From positions 2,434,242 to 2,498,241 of the forward strand of contig NZ_CP085345.1 in NCBI RefSeq assembly GCF_020618415.1: a stretch of DNA of 64,000 nt, given 5' to 3'. The stretch's first letter is position 1. The number at the start of each line of letters is the position of its first letter. The DNA is from Cupriavidus sp. MP-37 (GTDB taxonomy: Bacteria > Pseudomonadota > Gammaproteobacteria > Burkholderiales > Burkholderiaceae). The notes beneath the pieces are model-generated. The model searched no databases. It had not been told where the DNA came from and saw only the letters and a list, made by a program, of their open reading frames with translations. Both the position numbers and the translations under genes were made by a program. Below, one piece after another: positions 17,065 to 25,737 of the stretch.

Positions 17065-17733
17065 ATGGCGCTTGCGTCAGGCACCGAAAAGACCCGGCTC
17101 GACGGCGACGCCGGGGCGATTGAAATGCTGGTCGACCGACCCAAGGGCGATCCGCTCGGCATTGCCGTGGTGGGCCACCCGCATCCGTTGCTGGGCGGCT
17201 CGGCCACGCACAAGGTGCCGCACCAGCTGGCCAAGGCGCTGGCGGCGCGCGGCTACCTGACGGTGCGGCCGAATTTCCGCGGCGTGGAGGGTTCGGGCGG
17301 CGCCCATGACCAGGGCCGCGGCGAGGCGCAGGACATGCTGGCAGTCGTCGCCCACCTGCGCGAAGCGCATCCGGGCCTGCCGCTGGCGCTGGCCGGCTTT
17401 TCCTTCGGCGCCTTCGTCATGACCCATGTGGCCGCGGCGCTGGCGGCGCAGTCCGTGCCGATCCGCCACCTGGTGCTGGCCGGCACCCCCTATGGCGTGG
17501 TGAAAGGCCATCGCAGCTATGACACACCGGCGGTGCCGGCCGATTGCCTGGTGGTCCATGGCGAGCGCGACGAGCGCGCGGAACTGGCGGCCTTGTTCGA
17601 CTGGGCCCGGCCGCAGGCGCTGCCGGTGGTGGTGGTGCCGGGCGCGGATCACTTCTTCACCGGCAAGCTGCCGCTGCTGGTGCGCATCGTCGGCGGCTAT
17701 CTGGATCGGCCCGTGCAGGCCGCCACCATGTAA
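17065..17733 (+). CDS. Alpha/beta hydrolase (small dienelactone-hydrolase-like)
   Basis: This 222-residue cytoplasmic hydrolase has the nucleophile elbow GFSFG (Ser113), an acid within VVHGERDE and His in PGADHFF, giving a full catalytic triad. The N-terminal VVGHPHPLLGGSATHKVPHQ is typical of a conserved proteobacterial group of short alpha/beta hydrolases without a defined substrate. The ATG at 17065 follows TGGAG at good spacing; an upstream in-frame ATG (17017) has none. It stands alone; the BON-domain gene follows after 166 nt. Confidence 0.83.
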   Translation: MALASGTEKTRLDGDAGAIEMLVDRPKGDPLGIAVVGHPHPLLGGSATHKVPHQLAKALAARGYLTVRPNFRGVEGSGGAHDQGRGEAQDMLAVVAHLREAHPGLPLALAGFSFGAFVMTHVAAALAAQSVPIRHLVLAGTPYGVVKGHRSYDTPAVPADCLVVHGERDERAELAALFDWARPQALPVVVVPGADHFFTGKLPLLVRIVGGYLDRPVQAATM

Positions 17734-17899
17734 AAACTTCGATCTTTGCCGCCGTTGCGCGGACTGCGCCGGGCCATGCGCTGACCGCGGGCCCGGCCGT
17801 CGCCAGCCGCTGCGATCCGCGCCGAGCCGGCGCGAGGCATGGATGATGCTACCGATAGCAGACACGGCGCACGACACGCGTCCGGATCGGAGGCAATCC

Positions 17900-18634
17900 A
17901 TGAAAGACTATCCACCGTCAGAAATCAGGGAAACGTGGCGCAACCGGGGCTATGGCGAGCCCGGCGATACCCGCCAGGCACACCACTGGCGCAGCGGCAA
18001 TCCGGGCGGCGCCGGCTTTGGCTACGGCCAGGCGCGCTATGGCGCGGAAGACGGCGAGGGCCCGGAACAGCAGTACCGTCCCGGCATCCCGGCACGGACC
18101 GCGTCGCGCCGGCTGCCCAAGAACTACCAGCGTACCGACGCGCGCATCCGCGACGATCTGTGCGAACGGCTGGCGCATGCCGACGACGACGTCTCGGATG
18201 TGACCGTCGATGTCGGCTCGGGCATCGTCACGCTGACCGGCACCGTGGCCGACCGCGGCATCAAGTACCGCATTGAAGAGCTGGCCGAAGACGTGCTGGG
18301 CGTGAACGAGGTGCGCAACAACCTGCAGGTGGCGCGCCGCGCGGGCGGTGCGGACGACGGGCAGCGCGAGCCCGGCGCCGCGGGCGGCAGCATGCCCGGA
18401 CACCGGCGCCTGGGCCAGTCGGCCGGCCGGCGCCAGCCGGTGGGGGAGGTTGGCTCGGACGTGCTGTATATCGTTCAGTCGCGCGACGGGCGCTTCCTGG
18501 GCGCGGAGTCCGGCGAGGCCGTGCTGGTGCCGGGAATCAGCCAGGCCGGCTTGTTCGACGATCCGGATGAAGCCCGCGCCGCGGCGCAGGAGCATTGCAG
18601 CCGCGGCTACCGCATCCTGGCGACGCGGCGCTGA
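17900..18634 (+). CDS. BON-domain protein
   Basis: The 244-residue protein has a Gly/Arg/Tyr-rich low-complexity N-terminus (residues 1-70), a single BON domain at about 75-150 (TDARIRDDLCERL, then VTVDVGSGIVTLTGTVADRG and VNEVRNNLQVA), a Gly-rich linker, and a short C-terminal module (VLYIVQSRDGRFLGAESG to GYRILATRR). BON domains occur in osmotic-shock and envelope proteins and bind lipid or ligands. No signal peptide is visible, so the location is unclear. GGAGG lies 6 nt before the ATG at 17900; an upstream in-frame ATG at 17842 is less well placed. Confidence 0.78.
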   Translation: MKDYPPSEIRETWRNRGYGEPGDTRQAHHWRSGNPGGAGFGYGQARYGAEDGEGPEQQYRPGIPARTASRRLPKNYQRTDARIRDDLCERLAHADDDVSDVTVDVGSGIVTLTGTVADRGIKYRIEELAEDVLGVNEVRNNLQVARRAGGADDGQREPGAAGGSMPGHRRLGQSAGRRQPVGEVGSDVLYIVQSRDGRFLGAESGEAVLVPGISQAGLFDDPDEARAAAQEHCSRGYRILATRR

Positions 18635-18661
18635 CAGCGCGACGGCGTCAGGCGTCAGGCA

Positions 18662-19393
18662 TCAGGCATTAGGCACGGCCGGCGCGCTGGCCGGATCCGG
18701 GTGGATCTGCATCACCGCGGCGCGCTTCTCCAGCAGGTGCTGGCGCAGGATCGACGCCAGGCGCTTGCCGTCGCGGGCTTCCAGCGCGCGGATCATCTCT
18801 TCGTGGTCGTGCACCGCGCGCTCCCACTTGTCGGTCTGGTGGTTGGAGCGGAAGCGCATCGCCTTGAGCCGCCGGTTCAGCGTCAGGTAGGTCTGCAGCA
18901 GGGTCTGGTTGCGCGCCGCCGCGGCGATGCGGTCGTGGATTTCCTGGTTGCGGCTGTAGTAGCCGGGCAGGTCATTGCGCGCATGGCAGGCCAGCATGGC
19001 GTAATGCAGCGCCTTGATCTCGGCCAGTTCCGGCGCGGTGATGCGTTCGCACGCCAGCTCGCCGGCGAAGGCCTCCAGGCCGCTCATCAGCTCGAACGCC
19101 TCCCACGCCTCGGCCTCGCTCATGCGCGAGACGCTGGCGCCGCGGTTGGGCGAGATCTCGATCAGCCCCTCGGCGGCAAGCACCTTGAGCGCCTCGCGCA
19201 GCGGCGTGCGCGAGATCCCCAGCGTTTCGCACAGTTCGCGCTCGTTCAGCTTCATGCCCGGCGCCAGCACCCCTTCGACGATGAAGTTGCGCAGGTGGTC
19301 GACCACGGTGTCGTGCAGCCGCTGGCGCACCACCTTGGGCAGGAGCGGGGCGGCGGGAGTGCCGGTGCCGCCGGTGCCGTCCGAAGCTTGCAT
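18662..19393 (-). CDS. GntR-family (FCD) transcriptional regulator
   Basis: This 243-residue regulator carries an N-terminal winged helix (LRNFIVEGVLAPGMKLNERE; ETLGISRTPLREALKVLAAE) and an all-helical FCD ligand domain with the metal-binding His residues expected of that class (EIHDRIAAAARN; HDHEEMIRALEARD). FCD regulators usually respond to organic acids and repress adjacent catabolic operons. It follows the MHS transporter gene on the same strand after 77 nt and probably regulates the transporter and GMC oxidoreductase genes upstream of it, possibly together with the divergent IclR protein. Confidence 0.88.
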   Translation of the reverse strand: MQASDGTGGTGTPAAPLLPKVVRQRLHDTVVDHLRNFIVEGVLAPGMKLNERELCETLGISRTPLREALKVLAAEGLIEISPNRGASVSRMSEAEAWEAFELMSGLEAFAGELACERITAPELAEIKALHYAMLACHARNDLPGYYSRNQEIHDRIAAAARNQTLLQTYLTLNRRLKAMRFRSNHQTDKWERAVHDHEEMIRALEARDGKRLASILRQHLLEKRAAVMQIHPDPASAPAVPNA

Positions 19394-19470
19394 GCAATGT
19401 CCCTGTCATTAGCGTGGTGCCATTCTAAGACATTGCCGGCCTGCCGCAACGCTGGCCGCGACCGTTGCGC

Positions 19471-20799
19471 TCAGCGCGCCGGGCGGCGCAGCGGCACGCC
19501 GCTTTCGCGCTGCGCCGCGGCCTCCGCGCGCCGCCCGATCAACGCCACCGACAGCGCCGAGACCAGTCCCGCGAAGGCCACGTAGGCGCAGATCTGCCAC
19601 GGTTGCCCGCCGCCGGACTTGAGCAGCGCGGTGGCGATGATGGGCGTGATGCCGGAAGCGAAGATGCCCGAGAACTGGTAGACGAACGAGATCCCGGTGT
19701 AGCGCACCCTGGCATCGAACAGCTCGCAGAACAGCGCCGCTTCCGGCCCGTACACCGCGGCGTAGAGAATGCCGAACGGCACCACGATGGCCAGCCACAG
19801 CAGCATGGTGTTGCCGCCGCTGTTCAGCATCAGCCAGAACGCGGGGAAGGCCGACAGCGCGGTGATCAGCGAACCCCAGAAATACACCCGCGTGCGGCCG
19901 ATGCGGTCGGACAGGTGGCCGAAGAACGGGATGAAGAAGCACATCGCGATCGCCGCCGCCATCACCCCGACCAGCGCCTGGGTGCGGCTGATGTTGACGG
20001 TCTGGGTCAGGTAGGTGATCGAGAACACGCCGAAGATGTTGAAGAAGACGCCGTCGATATAGCGCGCGCCCATGCCCTTGACGATATTGCCTGGGTAGCG
20101 CCGCATCATGTCGACAAAGGGAATCCGGGTTTCCGCATTGCGCTGCTTGATCACGGCGAATTCCGGCGTTTCCTTCACGTTGAGCCGGATATACATGCCT
20201 ACGAACACCATCGCCGCCGAGATCAGGAACGCCACGCGCCAGCCCCACGCCAGGAACTGCGCATCGGTCAGCGTCAGCGACAGCAGCGCGACCACGCCCG
20301 AGGCCAGGCACAGCCCGATCGCCAGCCCGATCTGCGGCAGCGACGCGTAGAAGCCCTTGCGGTGCGGCGGCGCGTACTCGTACGCCATCAGCACCGCGCC
20401 GCCCCATTCGCCGCCCAGGCCGATGCCCTGCAGCACGCGCAGCAGCAGCAACAGCAGCGGCGCCAGGATGCCGATGCTGTCATAGGTCGGCACCAGGCCG
20501 ATCAGGAAGGTGGACACGCCCATGATCATCAGCGTCATCACCAGCATGCTCTTGCGGCCGACCTTGTCGCCGAAGTGCCCGAAGATCACGCCGCCGAGCG
20601 GACGTGTGACAAAGCCCACCGCGAAGGTGGTGTAGGCCAGCATGGTGGCCACCAGCGGGTCATCGCCGGGGAAGTACAGCTTGTTGAAGACCAGGCCGGC
20701 GACCACGCCGTACAGGAAGAAGTCATACCACTCGATGGTGGCGCCGATCACGGACGCCAGCGCGACCTTGCGGATCGCCTGTTCGTTGGGGCTAGTCAT
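19471..20799 (-). CDS. MFS transporter, metabolite:H+ symporter (MHS) type
   Basis: The 442-residue protein has about 12 transmembrane helices. The start is typical of the MHS branch (VALASVIGATIEWYDFFLYG), with the loop 2-3 motif GHFGDKVGRKSML and its second-half copy GHLSDRIGRTRVY. MHS proteins take up organic acids or betaines with protons. GAGGAG precedes the ATG at 20799. It lies 113 nt downstream of the GMC oxidoreductase gene on the same strand, so it plausibly imports that enzyme's alcohol or choline-like substrate. Confidence 0.88.
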   Translation of the reverse strand: MTSPNEQAIRKVALASVIGATIEWYDFFLYGVVAGLVFNKLYFPGDDPLVATMLAYTTFAVGFVTRPLGGVIFGHFGDKVGRKSMLVMTLMIMGVSTFLIGLVPTYDSIGILAPLLLLLLRVLQGIGLGGEWGGAVLMAYEYAPPHRKGFYASLPQIGLAIGLCLASGVVALLSLTLTDAQFLAWGWRVAFLISAAMVFVGMYIRLNVKETPEFAVIKQRNAETRIPFVDMMRRYPGNIVKGMGARYIDGVFFNIFGVFSITYLTQTVNISRTQALVGVMAAAIAMCFFIPFFGHLSDRIGRTRVYFWGSLITALSAFPAFWLMLNSGGNTMLLWLAIVVPFGILYAAVYGPEAALFCELFDARVRYTGISFVYQFSGIFASGITPIIATALLKSGGGQPWQICAYVAFAGLVSALSVALIGRRAEAAAQRESGVPLRRPAR

Positions 20800-20912
20800 G
20801 CTTGTCTCCTCTGGTGGTGGGCGGCGTCCTCTGGAAGGATGGTTATGGACGCCGATGCGCTGCGGGGCCTGGCCTGGTGGTTTTCGATGCCCGGGCCCGC
20901 CGGTTTGCCGCT

Positions 20913-22568
20913 TCAGGCTGCGACGGCCATCGGCGCGACGACATCGGCGTGGTGGATCTCGCGCCGCGCGTCTTCGCGGATCAGGTCCGCCGCGCGCTCG
21001 GCCATCATTACCACCGGCACGTTGGTGTTGCCCGAGACCAGCGTGGGCATCACCGAGCAGTCGACCACGCGCAGCCCGCCGATACCGTGCACGCGCAGGC
21101 GCGCATCGACCACCGCGAGCGGATCGGCGGCGGGGCCCATCTTTGCGGTACCCGACGGATGGAAGATGGTGGCGCCGTACTCGCGGCAGAAGTGCAGGAT
21201 CTCGTCGTCGCTGCGCACCGCGTCGCCGGGCCGGAACTCGCGCTTCATCAGCCCGCGCATCGGTTCGGTCTGCGCCACGCGCCGCGCGTAGCGCACCGCC
21301 GCGACCGTGCAGCGCCGGTCCAGCTCGGCCGACAGGTAGTTGGGCTGCATCGACGGCGGCTCGAACGGGTCGGTCGAGCGGATGCGCACGGTGCCGCGCG
21401 ACTCCGGGCGCAGCTGGCACACGGAATAGGTGCAGCCCGAGAACGGGTGCACCATGCCGCCGGCCATGTCGGCCGACAGCGTCGAGAAATGGAACTGCGT
21501 GTCCGGCGTCGCGCTCTCGTGCGGCAGGGCGCGGCAGAACATCGCGCCCTGGTTGATGCCGATCGCCAGCGGGCCCTTGCGCAGCAGCAGCCATTCCAGG
21601 CCCATGCGCGCCTTGCCGGCCAGCGTGCGCAGCTGGTCGTTGGTGGTAATGGGCCGGGCCACCTCGTAGATCAGCCGGATCTGCAGGTGGTCCTGCAGGT
21701 TTTCGCCGACGCCCGGCAGCGCCTGCACCACCGGCACGCCCAGCTCCTGCAGCAGCGGTGCCGGGCCGATGCCGGACAGCTGCAGCAGCTGCGGCGACTG
21801 CAGCGCGCCGGCACACAGGATCACCTCGCGCCGCGCCCGCAGGATATAGGGCTGGCCGTGCTGGGTGTAGCGCACCCCCACGGCGCGCTTGCCTTCGAAC
21901 AGGATGCCGGTGGTATGCGCGTCAGTCTCCACGCGCAGGTTGGCGCGCCCGCGCGCCGGGCGCAGGTAGGCCACCGCGGTGGAGCAGCGCCAGCCGTTGC
22001 GCGTGGTCAGCTGGTAGTAGCCCACGCCTTCCTGGTCGCCGCCGTTGAAGTCGGTCCGGCGCGGCAGGCCCAGCGCCTGGCCGGCGGCGATGAAGGCATC
22101 GACCAGCGCATGGCGCCGGTCGATCGAGGTGGCATTGAGCGGGCCGTCGGTGCCGCGCGTCGGGCCGGCGCCGAGGTCGTTGTTCTCGAGCTTGCGGAAG
22201 TAGGGCAGGCAGTCGTCCCAGCCCCAGCCAGGATTGCCCAGCGCCGCCCAGTGGTCGTAGTCCTCGCGCTGGCCGCGCACGTAGATCAGGCCGTTGATGG
22301 CGCTGCTGCCGCCCAGCGTGCGCCCGCGCGGCCAGTAGATGCGGCGGTTCAGCATGTTGGGATCGGGATCGGTATAGAAGCCCCAGTTCACCTGCTTGTG
22401 GAACATGGTCTTGCCGTAGCCGATCGGGATATGGATCCACGGGTAGCGGTCGGGCGGGCCCGCCTCGAGCAGGCAGACCGAATGGCGGCCGTCTTCGCTG
22501 AGCCGGTTGGCCAGCACGCACCCGGCCGAGCCCGCGCCCACCACGATGTAGTCAACGGTTTGCGACAT
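20913..22568 (-). CDS. GMC-family FAD oxidoreductase (choline/alcohol dehydrogenase-like)
   Basis: This 551-residue flavoprotein shows the FAD-binding start YIVVGAGSAGCVLANRLSED, the GMC signature 1 region (GRTLGGSSAINGLIYVRG), the later GALQSPQLLQLSGIGP and the C-terminal HPSGTAKMG with the catalytic His, followed by NTNVPVVMMAERAADLI. It oxidises a primary alcohol with FAD; it resembles BetA-type choline dehydrogenases, but no betaine genes are nearby, so the substrate may be another alcohol. The gene is divergent from an IclR regulator and leads the GMC-transporter-GntR gene set. Confidence 0.88.
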   Translation of the reverse strand: MSQTVDYIVVGAGSAGCVLANRLSEDGRHSVCLLEAGPPDRYPWIHIPIGYGKTMFHKQVNWGFYTDPDPNMLNRRIYWPRGRTLGGSSAINGLIYVRGQREDYDHWAALGNPGWGWDDCLPYFRKLENNDLGAGPTRGTDGPLNATSIDRRHALVDAFIAAGQALGLPRRTDFNGGDQEGVGYYQLTTRNGWRCSTAVAYLRPARGRANLRVETDAHTTGILFEGKRAVGVRYTQHGQPYILRARREVILCAGALQSPQLLQLSGIGPAPLLQELGVPVVQALPGVGENLQDHLQIRLIYEVARPITTNDQLRTLAGKARMGLEWLLLRKGPLAIGINQGAMFCRALPHESATPDTQFHFSTLSADMAGGMVHPFSGCTYSVCQLRPESRGTVRIRSTDPFEPPSMQPNYLSAELDRRCTVAAVRYARRVAQTEPMRGLMKREFRPGDAVRSDDEILHFCREYGATIFHPSGTAKMGPAADPLAVVDARLRVHGIGGLRVVDCSVMPTLVSGNTNVPVVMMAERAADLIREDARREIHHADVVAPMAVAA

Positions 22569-22641
22569 CGTCGCTGTCTCCTGTTTTTGGCCTGCGGGGC
22601 GCGCGGCCCTTCGGCATGGATTTATAATTTGAAACGTTCTG

Positions 22642-22669
22642 TTCCGGATTTTATTTTTCAAGGCCGGAA
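22642..22669. promoter_or_regulatory. TTCCGG/CCGGAA dyad in divergent promoter
   Basis: TTCCGG at 22642-22647 and its complement CCGGAA at 22664-22669 flank a 16-bp AT-rich spacer, within the 132-bp gap between the GMC and IclR genes. The position suits an IclR operator controlling both genes. The arms are short, so chance is not excluded. Confidence 0.4.
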
Positions 22670-22700
22670 TGGAAAGCCCAATCGCGAGGAGACGCCGGTT

Positions 22701-23525
22701 GTGAAACAGAACATGACAATGCCGTTTCAGAATCGCACTGCAGCAGAAGACGGGGTGCCGGAAGAGGATGCCCGCAGCTTGCGCGTGCTGGCGGTGCTGT
22801 CCAGCCTGGCCCGGGCGCAGCAGCCGCAGACGCTGTCCCAGCTGTCGCAGCGCCTGCATGTGCCGAAGGCGACGCTGATGCGCCTGCTGGCGGCGATGGA
22901 GCGCAGCGGCTTCGTGGTGCGGATGCCGGCCGAGCGCGGCTATGTGCCCGGGCCCGCCGCGGCGGCGTTGTCGCTGCAGACGCTGCGCAGCCCGCCGCTG
23001 CTGCGCGAATGCCGCGGCATCCTGGCCCGGCTGGTGGCGCGGCTGGGCGAAACCTGCAACCTGACCGCGCTCGACGGCGACCGCGTGCTCTACGTCGAGC
23101 GCGTCGAAACGCACGAGCCGCTGCGGCTGCAGCTGTCCCCCGGCATCCATGTGCCGCTGCACTGCACCGCCAGCGGCAAGCTGTTCCTGTCAGCGATGAA
23201 CCGGGTGGAACGCCAGCAGACACTGCGGCGCCTGGACCTCGCCGCGCACACGCCGCGCACGCTGTCCGACCTGCCCGGACTGAACGCCGAACTCGACCGC
23301 CTCGCCGCGCGCGGCATTGGCGTCGATCACGAGGAATTCGTGCGCGGCATGTGCGCGGTGGCGGTGCCGGTGCGCGAACCGGACGGCGCCGGCCCGGGCC
23401 GCGTGGTGGCCGCAATCGCCTGCCATGCGCCGACGGCGCGGGCCTCGCTGGAAGCGTTGCAGCGGGCGGTGCCTACGCTGCAGGGTGCGGCGAAGGAGAT
23501 GGCGGCGGTGCTGTGCGGGCAGTGA
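22701..23525 (+). CDS. IclR-family transcriptional regulator
   Basis: The 274-residue protein has the IclR winged helix (LRVLAVLSSLARAQQPQTLS; LHVPKATLMRLLAAMERSGF) and a GAF-like effector domain (about residues 100-270; ETCNLTALDGDRVLYVERVE; CTASGKLFLSAM; GVDHEEFVRGMCAVAVPV). The start is a GTG at 22701, 9 nt after GAGGAG; an ATG at 22713 would shorten it by four residues. It is divergent from the GMC oxidoreductase gene and is its likely regulator. Confidence 0.87.
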   Translation: MKQNMTMPFQNRTAAEDGVPEEDARSLRVLAVLSSLARAQQPQTLSQLSQRLHVPKATLMRLLAAMERSGFVVRMPAERGYVPGPAAAALSLQTLRSPPLLRECRGILARLVARLGETCNLTALDGDRVLYVERVETHEPLRLQLSPGIHVPLHCTASGKLFLSAMNRVERQQTLRRLDLAAHTPRTLSDLPGLNAELDRLAARGIGVDHEEFVRGMCAVAVPVREPDGAGPGRVVAAIACHAPTARASLEALQRAVPTLQGAAKEMAAVLCGQ

Positions 23526-23546
23526 GCCGGGCGCAAGACTTCCCGC

Positions 23547-24554
23547 TCAGCGCTTGCGGACGCCAGCCGCCGCCACCGCGCGCGCGGCCAGCAACGGCAC
23601 CGGCTCGGCCATGACAGTCTCGCCGGCCCGGCGCATGACGAGTTCGCGAAACAGCCGAGCCGGCGTGCGCGGCGTGAGTTCGTCGTTCCACACGGCGACG
23701 ACCGGCTCCACGCGGCTGCCGAGTTCGAAGCGAAGCGCTTTGCCCACCTTGGCCAGGGTGAGTTGCGCGGCGATGCGCTCGGGAAACACCGCCAGGAAAT
23801 GACCCGCCTGCAACAGACTGGCCGTGGCGGCCACATCGCTGGTGCGGATGCCGAGCGAGGGCGCCGGCGCGCCCAACGTATGGAATGCCGCATGCAGCAA
23901 GTGCAGCATGCGCGAGCCCGCCACCGGAATGCACCATTGCTGCCCGGACAGTTCACGCGCCGTCAGCTTGCGGCGCGCGAGCAGCGGATGGTCCAGGCTG
24001 GCGACGATCACCACCTTCTGTGCCGGCACCACCGGCGCCGCGCGCAGCGCGGGTAGCGACAGGCGCGGATCGTCATAGGCGAACAGCAGGTCCAGCGAGC
24101 CACCCACAAGTTGATCCGCCAGCTCGCCGATGCCGCCTTCGATCACGCTGATCTCCACGCGCGGATGATCTCGGTAGAAATCGCTCATCGCGCGCGCCAG
24201 GAAGGGCTGCACCGACATCGTCCGGAACGCGATGCGCAACTCCCCCTGGCTGCCGGCGCGCACCGCCTCCAGCGATTCGGCAAGCCGTTCGAGCTGCGCC
24301 AGCAAGACCGCGGCGTGAGCCGCCATCTCCCTGCCGGGCTCGGTCAGCCGCAGGCCGCGGCGGCTGCGCTCGAACAGCGGCATGCCCACGATGTCTTCGA
24401 TTTCGGCCAGTGTCTTGGACACCGCAGCGGGGCTGACGTGGAAGCGCGCGGCGACGGCGGCGGCGGTCTGCATCTCGCTCAGCGCGAGCATGATGCGCAG
24501 ATGCCGCAGCTTGAGGCGGCCAAGCAGGGTATGGGCGAAGGTTTCGGCGGGCAT
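23547..24554 (-). CDS. LysR-family transcriptional regulator
   Basis: This 335-residue protein is slightly longer than average for LysR. The helix-turn-helix (HLRIMLALSEMQTAAAVAAR; VSPAAVSKTLAEIEDIVG) and the conserved LFERSRRGLRLTEPGREM are clear, resembling the GbpR/CatR-like branch. The effector domain runs from about residue 105. It is divergent from the Bug receptor/M81 peptidase/Bug receptor genes, and so probably controls their expression in response to the transported compound. Confidence 0.88.
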   Translation of the reverse strand: MPAETFAHTLLGRLKLRHLRIMLALSEMQTAAAVAARFHVSPAAVSKTLAEIEDIVGMPLFERSRRGLRLTEPGREMAAHAAVLLAQLERLAESLEAVRAGSQGELRIAFRTMSVQPFLARAMSDFYRDHPRVEISVIEGGIGELADQLVGGSLDLLFAYDDPRLSLPALRAAPVVPAQKVVIVASLDHPLLARRKLTARELSGQQWCIPVAGSRMLHLLHAAFHTLGAPAPSLGIRTSDVAATASLLQAGHFLAVFPERIAAQLTLAKVGKALRFELGSRVEPVVAVWNDELTPRTPARLFRELVMRRAGETVMAEPVPLLAARAVAAAGVRKR

Positions 24555-24615
24555 GGGGGCGGTGATCGGCGGGCGGGGCGGCTCATTCTACAAGTTAACC
24601 ATTTGCTCAACAAAC

Positions 24616-24632
24616 AGCGATTTTTATTCGCT
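24616..24632. promoter_or_regulatory. AGCGA-N7-TCGCT dyad, candidate LysR box
   Basis: AGCGA at 24616-24620 and TCGCT at 24628-24632 form a perfect 5-bp dyad with an AT-rich centre, 62 bp upstream of the LysR start and 90 bp upstream of the receptor start. Size and placement suit a LysR recognition site. Confidence 0.4.
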
Positions 24633-24721
24633 TTTTGTGTCGAAACGGATCCCATATAGTCGGCGCATCGCCTGATTTATTCCAGGCCATCACGAGGCAA
24701 TCAGACCTCAGGAGGAGACCC

Positions 24722-25711
24722 ATGGAAGCAGTGAGCCATTTGCGCTCGATCATGCGCGGCATGCTTGCCGGCGCCGCCTTGCTGACGGCCACTTGCGCCG
24801 GTGCCGCTCCCGCGTGGCCCGACCGCCCGCTGCGCCTGGTCGTGCCGTTCCCCGCGGGCGGCTCCTACGACATCATCGGCCGGACGCTTGCGCGCAAGCT
24901 GGAACAGCGGCTGGGGCAACCGGTGGTGGTGGAGAACATCGCCGGCGGCGCGACCGTGCCGGGTGTGTCGTCGGTGCTCAAGGAGAAGGCCGACGGCAAT
25001 ACCCTGCTGCTCGCCAGCGACGGCACGCTCAGCATCAATCCGCACACGATCAAGGGCCTGCGCTATCGCCCCGATACCGACCTGACACCGGTGACCATCG
25101 TCAGCACCGTGCCGCACTGGATCATCACGCGTGCCGACCGCAAGGAGATGACCCTGAATGAGCTGAAAACGCATATCCAGCGCAATCCCGGCAAGGTGTC
25201 GATCAGCATCAACGTCGTCGCGGGGGCCGCGCACCTCGGCCTGGCCGACTGGAAGCGCCGCAATGGCCTGGACTTCACCATCGTGCCGTACCGCGGCTCG
25301 CCGCCGGCCATGGCGGATCTGATCGGCGGCCAGACCGATGCCCATGTCGATGTGATCGGCTCTTCGGTCAACTACGTCCAGGATGGCAAGGCCAGGCCGC
25401 TGGCCGCGCTGCAGGCCGAGCCCATCACGCAGTTTCCGGCCCTTGCAACGCAGAAAGCGGGTGGCGCCGATGCACTGCAGGTACGCGGCAACCTGGCGCT
25501 GGTGGTCAAGGCGGGTACGCCGGCCCCGGTCATCGACCGGCTCTACAAGGAAGTGAAGGCCAGCGTGCAGGAAGCGGACTTTGCCGCACGGCTGCAGACG
25601 CTGGCCTACGAGCCGGTCCTTTCCACTCCCGAGCAGGCGCGCCGCTTCCTGCAAGGCGAAACGATCCGCTATGGCGCCATTGCGCGCGCGGTCGATCTCG
25701 AATCCAACTGA
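24722..25711 (+). CDS. Bug/TctC-family periplasmic solute-binding protein
   Basis: The 329-residue Tripartite Tricarboxylate Transporter-type receptor has a signal peptide cut near TCAGAAPAWPDRP. The Bug signature follows: LRLVVPFPAGGSYDIIGR, then KLEQRLGQPVVVENIAGGAT, and domain two with VPYRGSPPAMADLIGGQTD. Such receptors bind carboxylates or other small amides in the periplasm. GGAGGAG precedes the ATG at 24722. No TctA/TctB membrane genes lie nearby, as is usual for orphan Bug receptors. It is the first of three genes with the peptidase and a second receptor. Confidence 0.9.
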   Translation: MEAVSHLRSIMRGMLAGAALLTATCAGAAPAWPDRPLRLVVPFPAGGSYDIIGRTLARKLEQRLGQPVVVENIAGGATVPGVSSVLKEKADGNTLLLASDGTLSINPHTIKGLRYRPDTDLTPVTIVSTVPHWIITRADRKEMTLNELKTHIQRNPGKVSISINVVAGAAHLGLADWKRRNGLDFTIVPYRGSPPAMADLIGGQTDAHVDVIGSSVNYVQDGKARPLAALQAEPITQFPALATQKAGGADALQVRGNLALVVKAGTPAPVIDRLYKEVKASVQEADFAARLQTLAYEPVLSTPEQARRFLQGETIRYGAIARAVDLESN

Positions 25712-25737
25712 ACCCTTGACGCTGTCGGAGCCCGTCC

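Noticed and set aside
18644..18675. Degenerate tandem GTCAGGC/ATCAGGC repeat downstream of the GntR gene
   Set aside because: Three or four imperfect 7-8 bp units are too short and variable to call a repeat array.
19465..21291. A 608-codon plus-strand frame opposite the MHS transporter and GMC genes
   Set aside because: It has His/Arg/Gln-rich low-complexity content and no domain, and lies opposite two well-supported genes.
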